From Chlorella sorokiniana (taxonomy: Eukaryota; Chlorophyta; Trebouxiophyceae; Chlorellales; Chlorellaceae): a stretch of DNA of 64,000 nt. Below, piece after piece: positions 43,481 through 54,992 of the stretch (positions are counted from its first letter, which is position 1; each line of letters opens with the position of its first letter). The notes under the pieces are model-generated. The model was given only the letters and a program-made list of their open reading frames with translations. It made no database searches and was not told the DNA's origin. Both the position numbers and the translations under genes were made by a program. The DNA lies in assembly GCA_025917655.1 (NCBI GenBank), contig CP084620.1, positions 1,798,001 to 1,862,000 of the forward strand. Direction: 5' to 3'.

Positions 43481-46412
43481 TTACACCACGTCCATGCCCT
43501 CGCCGCCGCCCTCCATGGCGGCGTGTGCGCGCAGCTGCTCCAGCGCCGTGGCCGCACGCTCCTTGACCGCCACGCACTCGTCATGCTCCAGGCGGCGCAG
43601 GCGCTCCTCCACGCCCAGCCGCCGCAGCTGCTGCACGCGCGCCGCCGTCTCCTCCACATCTCCGTCTCGGCTGCAGGGAGGAAGGGGTGTCAAAGGCACG
43701 GCTGCTGTCGCATGACCGCCGCATTGCATCGTATCCCTCGGTGCCACCCAGCGACAATCGCAGTCCAGCCAGCCCACCTCCATGTGAGGTTGATGATCAC
43801 CCAGACTGCCGCTTCCCGCACTCGTTCATCAACATCGCTGCAGAAAAAGCAGACACGGCAGTTGACTATAAAGCAGCAAGGGCTGGCGCACACGCTCAGG
43901 CTGACTTCACCTCAGTGCACGGCCTCGGCGAGCTGGCGGCCTCCTGAGCCCCGCTGGCACCCGCCCCCACCTCAGCTGCTCCACCAGCAGCGCGGGCCAG
44001 CCGGACTGCATGATGGCTGCCTTGTGCGCCGCCGTGCTGCTGGCCATGTTGACCACGACGTACATTGCGTGCTGCTTCAGCTGCGGGTGGGGGTGGCGGG
44101 AGGGTGGGAGGGTGAAGCAGATGTGGGGTGGGGGAGGGGGTGGTGGAGAGGGGATCTCATGGGTTTGTGAGATGTGAGGCGCCCAGAAAGACGAGGGGCA
44201 GGCGGGGTGGTGCAGGCTCGGCACGTGCTGCCACATGCCAGCCGTGCACGGTGCTGCACAAGCCAGCCGCCTGCCCCGAGGGTGCTGCGCCGCAGCCTCA
44301 CCGTGGGCTGGCCCTGGCTGCGCTGCAGCGCGTCGCGCACCGCCTCCAGCAGCTCGTTGGAGGACCAGGCCAGCACCGTCTGCATGTTGTGCTGCGGGAG
44401 GGGCGGGGGCGACAGCCGTGGGCCCGCTATGCGGCAGAGGTTCAAGCAGGCGTGCGGCAAGGGGCGCCGGCCCGGCTGCCGCCACGTGTGCCCACCCAGG
44501 CGGGCCACCGGGCGGCCTGGCGCGGGGTGCGGCGCCCGCGGCCCACCTCTGAGAAGAGCATGTTGCGCAGCAGCAGCATGGCCTTCTCCTGCAGCCGCCC
44601 GCGGGAGGGGGGCCAGACGGGTGGGCAACAGGCAGGTTGGAGGCGGATGCCTCGCCGCCACACACCACGGGCTGCCTGCATCACGCCCCTGCCTGCCCGC
44701 CACGCGCGCACAGAGGCCCCGCACCCGCACGGTCGGCTCCGGGTCCTCCAGCAGGGCCACCACGCGGGCCCAGGGCAGCTGCGCTGCAATGGCCTGCTTC
44801 ACCTCGGGCGCCGCCATGTAGGCGACGGAGGAGAGGCCCCACACGCCGTGCAGGCGCAGCGCGGGGGTGCGGCGAGGCGGCCAGGGCCGCAAAGCGCGCC
44901 ACGCCGTCGTGCGCCAGCAGCTGCTCCTTCACCGCCGAGAAGTCGACCGCCATGTTGGCCAGCGTGCCCGCCGCCTGCGCCGCCACCTCGGGGTCGCCGC
45001 CCGCCGCCAGCGCCAGCAGCGGCGCCGCCACCTCCACGTCCCCCAGCTGCCCCCGCAGCAGCTTGGTGGACCGAGACAGGCTGCGCATGCAGGCACAGGC
45101 GGCGGCGCGCGTGGCAGGTCGCGGATCCGACAGCGCCGCTGCCACCTGCAGCGTGGTGCGGCGGGCCAGCAATCGAGGGGCGCAGGTGATGCGGCGCAGG
45201 CGAGGGCAGGCAACCTGCGCAGGATACCGGCCTCCTTCTGCAGCGTGGAGCCCCGCGGCAAGCGCCCAGGTCGTGCCGCCGCCCCTCCACCCACCCGCCG
45301 CCCGGCAACACCCACCTGGCGCAGCACCCGCGCCTCGACCAGCTGGCGACGGTTCTCTTCGCGGCCGGCGCACAGCGTGGCCAGGCAGCGCAGCGCCCCC
45401 TCCACCACCTGCGGCGGCGGGCCCCCGCCACGCAGCAGCGCCGCCAGCTTTGCAACCGCGTCGGCGTCGGCCGCCGCCATCTGCAGCTCCGCGCTGTGCT
45501 CCACCAGCTGGCACAGCGCGCCCGGCACATCCTCCGCCATGCCCGCCTCCCCCAGCAGCCGCACCAGCACCGGCAGCACGCTCTGCTGCAGGTCCGCCGC
45601 GCTGTGCTCGCTGTGCCCCGGCGGCAGGTTGCGGCTCAGGTTGGCCAAGCACACCGCCGCCACAAAGCGCGTGTGCGGCGCGCGCTCCTGCTTGATGGCG
45701 CGCAGCAGGCTGCCCACCACGCTGCCATGGCGCAGCACGGCCGCAGAGGTGGCCGCGTTGCCCCGGCTGACCGCTGCCAGCGCCTCCAGGGCCGCCACCT
45801 GCTTGCTGCGCTGCTGCGACGACAGCAGGGCCACCAGAGGCTCCACCGCACCCGCCGCCACCACCCCCGCCTGCTCCTCAGCGGTCTGGCAGCAGCAGGC
45901 CAACACGGCGGCGGCGCAGTCGGCCACGTTGCTGGCGCGGCAGCGCAGCAGGCAGACCAGGCGCGGCAGCACCCCGGAGTGGCCAGGATGTCTCGCATCG
46001 GCGCTGCACGGGACTGCAGCAGCCAGGGATGGCACGTGTTTGCACAGAGGCGCCATGCAGGAAATGCGTGTTGCCCTCGGCCCGCCATTTGGACCATGCT
46101 GGCCACTGGGCAAGCCCGGCTCACCCGGCAGACAGCCTTCAGTGCCCGCGCCGACGCCTCCACCACCTTGCCATCCTCGCTGGACTGCAGCACGCGCAGC
46201 AGCTGCGGGATGCCGCCGTGCTGCAGCACCACCTGCAGGCCCTCGTCGCTGGCCGCAAAGCTGCCCAGCGCCGCCGCCGCCTGCACCAGCTGGTCGGCGT
46301 CCGAGGTGGGCGAGGCCAACACCGCAACCACCAGCTGCACCGCTCCAAGCTTGATGTATTGCAGCTTCTGCTTCTTGTTCCCGATCACAGAGTTCTTGAT
46401 GCCACGCAGGGC
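43481..46412 (-). CDS. ARMC8: ARMC8/GID5 homologue, armadillo-repeat subunit of GID/CTLH ligase
   Basis: Armadillo-repeat scaffold that in yeast and animals recruits substrate receptors to the GID/CTLH ubiquitin ligase. The first recognised exon begins ALRGIKNSVIGNKKQK then LQYIKLGAVQLVVAVL, the signature N-terminus of ARMC8. ARM repeats follow: VQAAAALGSFAASDEGLQ, GGIPQLLRVLQSSEDGKVVE, ASARALKAVCRV, VEPLVALLSSQQRSKQVAAL, ADLQQSVLPVLVRLLGEAG and many more down to about 44000. The C-terminus reads VQQLRRLGVEERLRRLEHDE and AVKERAATALEQLRAHAAME, ending MDVV then TAA. The stop overlaps a TGTAA pentamer on the minus strand, with a second 21 bp on. Exons upstream of 46412, including the start codon, are not resolved; an ATG at 46612 is one candidate. 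Confidence 0.8.
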
Positions 46413-47199
46413 CTGCACAGCAGGACGTGCTAACGCAGGCTGATGGGCAGGGCTTTGACGTCCACTTGCGGGAGGCGCTAGTTCTCTGCCGCCCAGCAGG
46501 AAGGCGCCGCCGTGCCTCTGTTGTACGGCGCTTTCGAACTATACGAAGCGAGGTTGAAAAGACCAAGATACGACTGAAGCACCTGCAGTCGAGTTGTGCC
46601 ATCACTGTGCTGCAGGCCTTCGACCAGTTGCTGCCTTCTGGAGGCAGCTGGAAGCATTGTTCCTTGAATTCACGGCAGCCGCCACTTCTGTGTCCGTTCC
46701 CGCTGACCAAGAACCTTTGATCGGGCGAGTGCCGCTGCCAAGCAGGCCTTTGGGGCGCTATACGAACACAAATGATCACCCGATATAAATGAGGGCATGT
46801 CGGCTCCTGATGAAATCGGGGAACGGCTGCAACCCAGCTCCGTCGCTGACTTGGTGCACTATGGCATGGGGTCACTATGCCGATCTCGTTGCTGCAACAG
46901 AGTGTCTCAGTTGCGCATGGGATGCAAAAGTAACATCAACGGCGTCAACAATGCATTCCACTCTGTGCATAGACAGAGAGCGCTCAAGGATGAGATGCGT
47001 GGATGGTGCCGCGGAAGGCACAGCACCCGTTCAGCACAGCAATGATCAGAGAACCGTGCCGACAAGGCAAACAAGGGGACAGGCGGGTTGAGGAGCGAGC
47101 AATGAGCAGGCATGAAAGAAAATGAAGCCAGGAGTGCTAGCGACACTGCAACGAACCCGACGGCCGCACCAGCATCCCAGTCACCAGCACGCCAGCCCA
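46413..47199. other. Upstream region of ARMC8 and 3' region of TIM17
   Basis: Contains unresolved 5' exon(s) of ARMC8 on its left. A TATAAAT at 46784-46790 precedes an ATG at 46797 on the plus strand with an 82-codon ORF to 47045, but its product shows no recognisable motif and I do not call it a gene. Confidence 0.4.
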
Positions 47200-48560
47200 T
47201 CAACGGAACTGCGGCTCGGGGCTGCTGCTGCCACCAAATTGCGGCATGGGCGGCGGCGCGAAGCGGTCCTCCGACAGCACGCCGTCGGTGGAAGTGGCGG
47301 GCGCCTTCTCCTCCTCCTTGCTGCCACCAGAGAACCAGCCGCCAAACCAGCCGCCTTTGGCTGGCGCGGGCGCGGCCTCTGCTGCTGCAGGCTCTGCCAG
47401 CGGCGGCGGGATGGCGGGCATCTCTGATGACTGCGCGCCCATGGGCTTGCCGCTGCTTGGCTGCGGGCCGGGCATCTCCACCATGGGCACGGGGGCGGGG
47501 GCGGCGCCGTCACGCGGGTCAGCAAGATGCCCACACCCTCGATCATCGCCAGCAGCACGCCGCCAAACACCGCCGACTTGCCCGCCGACCTGAGGCCCGT
47601 CCGAAGCTGCAGAAAGCCGCCTGCAGGGAATGCAGGGGTGGCACCAAGTGGCAAGGACGGAGCACGGGCTGAAAACACAGTGTGGGCCTACGCAGGTATA
47701 GAGGCGGCCGGATCAAGAGCGGCCGTGCATCCCGCCATCAGCCCCCACCTGTGAGTGCGCCCGCCGCGATGCTGTTCCAAGGGTCCTCCTTCTTGCGCAC
47801 CGCCACCAGCGTGCAGTCAAACGTGCTGAAAAGGCCTCCCCACACGGCAAAGCTGCCACCAATGCGTGGTGCCTCTCGCCGGATGGCCTGCGCGGCGCAA
47901 AGCAACCGCATATGAGGGCAATGGTATGGCGACACAGTGAGCCGGGCGCGCGGCGCAACGGTTCGGCCAGCGTGAGCCAGGTTCTGAAAATGTGTATAAA
48001 CCGCAGTCCTCTTCCCAGCTCACGTCGATGCCTCCAATCATGCGATGCCCACTGGGGCTGTTCTTCATGCCCTTCAGTAAATGCCAGAGGCCACCGCCGA
48101 CAGCGCCCATGCCAAATGCACCACCAACATCATCTAGGATCCTGCAATGAAATGGTTGTGATAGCACTTTGCTAAATGCCAGGCGGACATGGGAAACCGC
48201 CCTGCAAGCAAGCCGTTGACGGCAACAGCGGCTGCCGCCACCCGCGCAGCAACCGCTGTTTTGCACAGCTGCGTGCGCAATGGGGGACAGCAATTGCAAA
48301 TAACGCCATAAGCAAGCTTTGAACACAGCACTGAAGCTGAGAACTAAGGGTTGCTGGCTGAAAAGGGCGGCGCCGCCCTGGCAGGCAGCCATGCACATGC
48401 GGGCGTCGCGGGCTTCACCTGTCTGGGCAAGGTTCCTGCAATCAAGGAAAACGCCTGGGTCAGCGACAGGCAGCGTTGGAGGGCACAGGACGAGTCGAAG
48501 CAGGCGAGGCCCACTGCTCACCCGACCATGGTCCACTGAAGGCGTTCCCTGCTGAGCCAT
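47200..48560 (-). CDS. TIM17: TIM17, mitochondrial presequence translocase subunit
   Basis: Core subunit of the TIM23 complex in the mitochondrial inner membrane. Exons: 48522-48560 ([13 protein letters not shown]), a 17-nt micro-exon 48419-48435 (EPCPD plus part of R), 48024-48141, 47749-47887 and 47200-47620. The spliced N-terminus [20 protein letters not shown] is the family signature and depends on the micro-exon. [49 protein letters not shown] and [17 protein letters not shown] give the four membrane segments. A long Pro/Ala-rich C-terminal extension, [13 protein letters not shown] to [12 protein letters not shown], resembles the extensions of plant TIM17 proteins. One base is missing in the Pro-coding GC run near 47495-47510, between TRVT and the extension. 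About 244 residues in all. Confidence 0.92.
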
Positions 48561-49148
48561 TACTTTCAAGGCTTACTGCTAGACTGAGGAGAGCAGGAGA
48601 GCGGATATTGGGCGAGATGTTAGAAGAAATGGGGACGGCGGGCCACAGAACCTTCAAGCGGATGGCGGTGCGCAGAAAGTAATAATATAGCAACAAAGGA
48701 ATGCAGACTGTGCCCGCGATCATAATGTCTCCAGTAAGGCACGACTCAGCAACCTGCATTTGGCGCCCAGTTGGCACAAGGGCCCCGCCAGGTCGCTGGA
48801 ACTCTGTTTGGTGTATGCTGCTGTCCCACAGCCCCTCACACCTGGCACTCATCAGGAGAAGGGCAGTGAACTGGCTCTCTGTGCGAGTTGGCAATCCCAA
48901 TCCGGAAGAACCCCTGCCGAAACCGCACCTTGGTCGCGTTCAGACATAGCACGTTGATAAGGCGCGTGTTGTGTTATAGGCCGGATCCAGCAGGGGCCAC
49001 CGCAGGCAGTAGCGGGGGAGTGCGGCAGGGGAGGGGGCGGTGAAAACGGAGATGTCCGGTGACTCATTCCTGGCCAGCATCGTGCCTCCTGCGCTTGCAG
49101 GATCCAGCTGTAGGGAAGGATAAACCCCAGGCAGGACCAAGAGCGGCT
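48561..49148. promoter_or_regulatory. Divergent promoter region TIM17 / F-box gene
   Basis: 588 bp between two divergent start codons, with an AT-rich patch near 48675-48695. No TATA box or operator can be assigned with confidence. Confidence 0.45.
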
Positions 49149-52100
49149 ATGGGGGATGCGGTGGGCGGGCATGGCGAGGGCCTAACGTCGCTCACCGGCG
49201 CGCTCAACCGAGACGCTCTCGAGGAGGTCTTCTTGCACTGCGACCCCACTGACCTGCTGGCGCTGCGTGCCACGTGCCAGTCAGCGGTCCGCCTGCTGGA
49301 TTCCAGCGAGAAGGTGTGGCTGGCCAAGCTGCGCGAAAAGTTTGGCCTCCACCTGAAGGTGCGCTGCCTTGTGCTGAGGCTGGGAAGACTGCCAGCGTCT
49401 TCGCTTCCTTTGGAAGGCATGCAAAAAGACATAAACTCGGTGGCAAGACCGTCAAGAGTCGAAGCTCCTTCATGCAGGCACAGCGTTCTGCAAGGATGCT
49501 TGCCCCAAACTCTTCCCGACCAACCGAACCGCAGGCCGTGGGCCCCGCCAGCGACCGCGTCTTCCTGCAGCTGGCTCGTCGCGTGTTTGAAGCCTCCTCT
49601 TCGCAGCAGCTGCGATTTCAGGGCGTGTTTGTCAACGGCGGGGTGGATGAGGTTAGCAGGGCAGGCTGAGTGACGGAGCAGGCCTTGACCACATCTTACA
49701 CTGGCAGATGGCGGCCTGGTTGCCTCTCTACTGCACCCCCCCGACCCTCCTCCTGTTGTGTCACCAAACAGGACGCCATGCACTACTTTGTGGACAACCT
49801 GTGGAGGTCTGGCAAGGCGCCCTACTGCTCCAACTGCTCCCGGGATGCCGACTGCATGGCCCTGCTGCTGGTGCGTGAAGCTGGCGGGGGTAGGCGACGC
49901 TCAGCAGCCCTTTGGGGCGCCCGGAGCCTCCATCTGCACATGCTTGATGAGGCTCGCCTTCCCTCCCCTCGCCTCGCAACAAGCAGGACGGAGAGGTGCC
50001 CCGCGATGCCGAGTACGCCCGTGTGCGGCAGTACCTGGTGCGGCGCTGTCGCTACGCCGCGGCCCTCATCCTCAACGTGCAGGCAAGGAGCTGCTGCGCA
50101 GCTGCTGCACCTGGCTGGAAATAAACTGGGATGTTGACCTGGCGGCCTCGCATACCCGGGGATGTGTCTGCTCGGCTCCCGGTGATGCATTGAAGCAAAG
50201 CAACGGCACGGCAAGCGTGTGGTTGGCGCGGGGCACGAACCCACCCTGCCACAAGCCTTCCACCCACCGCTCCTTCCCCTCCTCCCTCCCGGAAGATGCC
50301 GGAGCACGGGCGGGACCCAGACGACATCATGCACATCCTGGAGGACTGGACCGACATGCAGCTGGAGGGCTTTTTCAAGTGGGCGCACTGGCAACCCCGG
50401 GAGGGGGAGGAGGACGCGCGTGCCTGCCTGTCAGATCGTGGCCGCTTGCCAGGCTGGCCAGGCAGCAGCGTGCGGCGTGTCGGGCCAGCAACGCGGGACG
50501 GCCTTGCCAGCCTGCGGATGGCCGTGCCTAGCAGAGCGCCGCTCGCCGCCCGCCCCCGCCCCTGTGCCCGCCCCTGCAGGGACTTGGTGAGCGCGATGCA
50601 GGCGCAGCACGCCCTGGGCCGCCTGCTGCTGTTTGACATCTCGCATGACCGCATGGAGGCGGAGGAGGACAGAATCCTGATGGTGCACCAGGTGCGCTGT
50701 GTGGGCGTGTGTTTTCGGGGTGCGTGTGTGGGGGGGGGGGGGCGGGCGGCGGCGCGCAAGTCTGTGACCCCCAGCTGTAAACCGAGCCCGCCTGCGCGGA
50801 GTGCAGTGGCTGCTGGATCGGCCCAAGCAAATGATGGGGGCGATGCTGAAGCCCCCGGCGACCGCAACACGATGCTGGACACGTCGGTGCTGCCCAAGCT
50901 GGCAGGGCAGGAGGCGGCGGCGCGGCTGGCGGGGGTGGTGCATGAGGTGTCGCTCTCCCGCACGGGCAGCCTCACCTGCCCTGTGTCGGGTGCGCGCCGC
51001 CTGGGCCTGCGCAACCCTGCGTGCAGCACCTGCTGCGCCCGCAAAGAGCTGCCACCGCCGCTGTCATGATGCCTCCCCGCCGCTGCTCATACTCACGCCA
51101 CCCGTGGCCCGGCCTGCCCGCAGCCGGCGCCGTGGTGCTGGGCTCCATCGACCACAGCAGGGTTGCGGGGTGGAAGCCCCAGGACGTGCTGGCGCTGCTG
51201 CAGAGCGCGGCGGCAGACCCCACCGCAGCCGCCTTCAACGGCATGCAGGACGCCGACGCGGTGGAGGCGGCGGCGGCGGCGGGGCTGCTGCCGCCCATCC
51301 TCGCCACGGACGAAAGCCTGGCGGGGGTGTGGCACGAGTTTGACACCAGCCTAGAAGCAGCGGAGCGGCAGTCGGCGACGGCGGAAGCGGCCCGGGCAAG
51401 AGCCGGCGCAGGCGCTCACCATCAGCAGCAGCAGCAGCAGCAGGGAGCCGGTCAGGTCTCAACCGCGGCGGCCGCTGGCTCTGCGCTTGTTCCGGGCAGC
51501 GGCCAGGCGGTGCGGGTGTCGCACCACGGCATCATCACCTGGCGGCCGCTGCTGTGGTTCAAGTTCCACTCAGCAGAGGAGGCGGTCGCGTTTGTGCACC
51601 GGCACCGCCCGCTGGTGGAGCAGCACGGCACGGCAGCCACGGTGCGGCACCGCGGGCCAGCCCCCAGCCGCCACGGCCACGTGCCCGCGCCTGCCGGGGG
51701 CCAGCAGCCGCAGCAGCTGCAGCAGCAGCAGGGCGTGGCCATGGGCGTGCCCGTGCCCCCTGGCTTCGCGGCGCCAATGCCGGGCGTGGTGCTGGGGACG
51801 AGGCGGTGGCGGGCGTCCCTGCTGCTGGGCCAGCAGCGGGCGCTGAGGCGCCGCCAGCGCCCTTGCTGTGCCCCAGATCGTCCCACTCCCCACCTCAGAT
51901 GAAGAGGAAGTCATCTTCGAAGGTGTTGGCGAGGAGGAGGAGGACGGCTCGGGTGGGTGTGACTGGGCTGGATCAGCCCGCATGCTGCGGGAAAACGCAG
52001 TGTGCGGGCTGCGTCGTCCCTCAGCCACGCGGGCAAGGAAGACGCGTGCCATGGCACCTGCAACCAGGCGACCTTCCTGACCCTCCGCTGCCGGGCCCCC

Positions 52101-52921
52101 TGCAGGCGGCAGTGACAGCGAGGGCAGCGACATGGACGAGGCGGCGGCGGAGCAGGGCGGCTGGCTGCACCCCTGGGTCCAGAATGAGTTTGGGGCAGAC
52201 CTGCAGCAGCAGGTGGGCCACCGCAGGCGTTCACTTTCCTCTCTGCTTCCCTCTGCGTTGATCAGGCTGGCATGGAGGAGGGCCACAGCTGGAGTATTAT
52301 GCTGAGCGGCCCCAACACATGCGGTATGCTCCCTTCTCGTGCAGGCGGCTAATGTGGTGGTGGCGGGCGAGGGTCTGCCTTTCGAGCAGATGGACGAGGG
52401 CAGCAGCAGCGAGGAGGATGATGAGGGTGAGGGAGACCACTTCCTGCTGCAGCCGGCGGCTGGGGCCGCGGGGCAAGCGGCAGGGGCTGCCCAGCCCGCA
52501 CCTGGCCAGCCGATGGTGCAAGCCAGCGCGGCGGAGACCCTGCTGCGGGCGCTGACGCAGCGCAGCACACGCGCGCGTAACCGACTGAAGGTGCCGCTGA
52601 GCCGCCCGGTGGGCGGCAACCTGCTGCTGGTCAAGCTCATCAGCCAGGTGGGTAAAGAAAGCGTAGGGGTATCTGAATTGGGCATCAGCAGTCTACCAGC
52701 TTGCACCCTCAATCGCCTGGGCACCGTGACGTGGCAGACAGTGCTTGCGCGTGCGCTCCAGCCGGCCCATGCCCTGCCCCTCCCGCGGCTTCCCTGGTTC
52801 TCAGGAGAACCTAATGGATCAGTACGGCGACACCCACTCGTTCCCCAACATCGACATGACGCACGTGGGGCTGAGCGGCAAGCAGGTGGAGCTGCCAGCT
52901 GGCGTGGTTGTGGCGCCTTAA
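49149..52921 (+). CDS. F-box protein with Gln-rich and acidic C-terminal regions
   Basis: Likely substrate adaptor of an SCF ubiquitin ligase. The ATG at 49149 leads into an F-box at about residues 15-65 (LTGALNRDALEEVFLHCDPT, LLALRATCQSAVRLLDSSEK, VWLAKLREKFGL). Later exons are ASDRVFLQLARRVFEASSSQ, DAMHYFVDNLWRSGKAPYCS (with a CSNCSRDADC cluster), EYARVRQYLVRRCRYAAALI, PDDIMHILEDWTDMQLEGFF and HALGRLLLFDISHDRMEAEE. A large exon (about 51120-51800) holds VLGSIDHSRVAGWKPQDVLA, a Gln run and ITWRPLLWFKFHSAEEAVAF. Acidic stretches (TSDEEEVIFEGVGEEEED, DEGSSSEEDDEGEGD) precede a conserved-looking end, NLMDQYGDTHSFPNIDMTHV to GVVVAP and TAA. No LRR, kelch or WD repeats are visible, so the substrate-binding part is unassigned. 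Confidence 0.7.
50730..50742. repeat. G13 homopolymer
   Basis: Thirteen consecutive G residues in an intron of the F-box gene. Confidence 0.8.
51423..51443. repeat. (CAG)7 in coding sequence
   Basis: Seven CAG triplets code a Gln run in the F-box protein; likely length-variable. Confidence 0.8.
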
Positions 52922-53182
52922 AGCGCCATGGCTGCCTGCACGGAGTTGGGGGCCAGCATGCTGCCCGCCTTGACTGAAGCTGCGCTTGTGCGCTCTCATA
53001 GCCCCTTGAAAGCAATGCTTTTGGACCGTGTCCTGGGGCCTGTCAGATGTGTTCAACCTGGATGGGCAACTTTGCATGTGGTTCAGCGCCTGCACCAGGT
53101 GGCGGGATGGTATGTGTGCACCCGAAATCCTCGTGTGGGGGTCTTCATTTCTTCCTGAACGCGTTTTCCTGTTTCACCGCGA

Positions 53183-54861
53183 ATGGCTGGGTGCTTCTGC
53201 TTAGGGCGCCCATCCTCGCCTGGCGCAGTGACCGTCAAGGCCAAGGCAGAACCCTTTGACTTGCCTTCGAAGGCGATAAAACACCAGATTCAGGCACAAG
53301 ACTCCAAGCCCGCCGACGTGCTTATTGGCGCGGTCAAAGCGGAAGAAGCTGCAGGGCTGGTTGAGGAGCCTGTGAGCTTTGAACAGCAACAGCAACCGGA
53401 TGACACGTCAATTGAGGCGGCCGCCGAGGACTTGAGTCCGCTGGTGAAGAGCCCAGCGTCGGCTGTGGCTTTGGACGCCGCCAAGGCAGCTGATGATGAA
53501 GGGGCAGTGGCAGGGGCAGAGGCAGGCAGAACTGCAAGTGAAAGCGCAAATACAGCGAGCGTGGAAGTAGCTCAGTCAAGTGAAGGGGCAGCAGCAGTTG
53601 AAAACGGCGAAAACACGGGCCAGCCAACCCTACCCGACGCAGCAGCTTCTGACAGCTTGATGCCTGCAGGGGATCACGACCTGCAGGCAGCAGCTTCGCT
53701 AGCAAGCGAGCTCATGCTCGAAAGCTCGCATGTGCATTGTGCCCAGGAAGGTCCTTCTTTTGCTGGGCAGGCCAGCGCAGAAGGCGCAGAGGCACAAGTT
53801 GAGGCGACAAACCAGCCATCCGGTGCGGATTGTTTACAAACAGAGATTGGCATGCAGGCAGCCAGGGCAGATGCTGAGGAAGTTGCCAACAGCGCAATAA
53901 ACGCAGAGCAGAGCGAATTTCTTGAGCAGGAACACAGCTCAACAGCCCTCCTGCCGCCCTCTGAGGTGTCGCTGAAGCAGCCGCTCATGTCACAACTGTC
54001 AGCTCTATTCTCATGCAACAGACCTGGCATGAACAATGGAGAAACAGTCGTCAAGCAAAAGGTGAACCAGCTTGGGGAATAAGAGACCTTCACAAAGCGA
54101 CACTTACAATGCCTCCCATACGTCCGCCCGCAGACGCCGAAGGTTCGGCTGCTGGAGCCAGAGCACCTGCAGCTGGACTTTGAGGCAGCAGCTGCAGAGT
54201 TGGTGCTGCTTCCACGATCGAAGCTGCTGCCCCTCTCCCAGCCAGAGCAAGCCCTGGCTGATGCTGCCGGCATGCTGGGCGAGCAGGACACCCACACGTT
54301 GCTCACCGCCCTGCTGACGTTGCGCCGGGTGGCCATCCACCACCACGGCCTGCTGGGAGAGAGCCTGGCGGATGTCGCTGCATTGCTCATGGAGTGCTTG
54401 CATGGCAAGGATGCAGCGCTGGGACAGGCAGCTGTCATGGCCCTGCTGGACCTCCTGGTTTCGTTTGGCAGCGCCATGCTGCGTCACTGCGAGCACGCCA
54501 GCATCCCGCAGCACAGCTGCCTGCTGGGGCTGCTGCTGGCTGCCAGCACAGGACGCACGCCCGCGATCCGCTACTGGGCCAACGAGGCGCTCAGGTGCGA
54601 CCAGCCCTGATGCGCAGCACAGCCCGTGTGCCTCCTGTCCACCCATTGCGCGCTGTGCCCGCCCGCAGGTTCATGGCTGAGCGGCTGCACCAGGGGCGGG
54701 TCGTGCGCCTTCTGGAGCCCTACCTGGAGCACCCTCAGGGCCCCGTGCGCACCAAGGCCGCCGAGTGGCTGATGGTCGCCACGTACCGACCACCTGAGCG
54801 GGGCAGCCGCAGCAGCCCGCGTGGCAGCCCAGGCCTCAACAAGCCTGGGTGGAAAGACTGA
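53183..54861 (+). CDS. TOG-domain protein (CLASP/TOGARAM-like) with acidic N-terminal region
   Basis: Three exons in exact frame (53183-54061, 54134-54594, 54669-54861), 510 residues. The N-terminus MAGCFCLGRPSSPG has two early cysteines, possible lipidation sites. Residues 30-290 are an acidic, Ala/Glu/Ser-rich disordered region. Residues 300-480 form a HEAT-repeat TOG domain of the CLASP type: TLLTALLTLRRVAIHHHGLL, SLADVAALLMECLHGKDAAL, GQAAVMALLDLLVSFGSAML, TPAIRYWANEALRFMAE, and GPVRTKAAEWLMVATYRPPE. Such domains bind tubulin and act at microtubules, including axonemal ones. A related gene lies at the right edge of the window. The tail (GSRSSPRGSPG) is short and basic. Tubulin binding is inferred from fold similarity only. 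Confidence 0.7.
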
Positions 54862-54992
54862 GGACCGTTTTGCAGCAAGGGTACAGACCAGAAATCAGCA
54901 AGAGCCCATGAAAGTATGTCAGTGCTGTCAATGTGGAAAAATCAATGTGCCAACAGGGAAAATGGGATGCTGCGGAGCGCATGCAGCGTGGC

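Noticed and set aside
44929-46875. Minus-strand ORF of 648 codons
   Set aside because: It overlaps the ARMC8 exons in another frame and its product is Arg/Ala/Pro-rich with no family match; it is a shadow of GC-rich coding sequence.
46797-47045. Plus-strand 82-codon ORF after a TATAAAT
   Set aside because: The TATA box is close to the ATG and the product lacks motifs; no homologue or exon partner can be argued from sequence alone.
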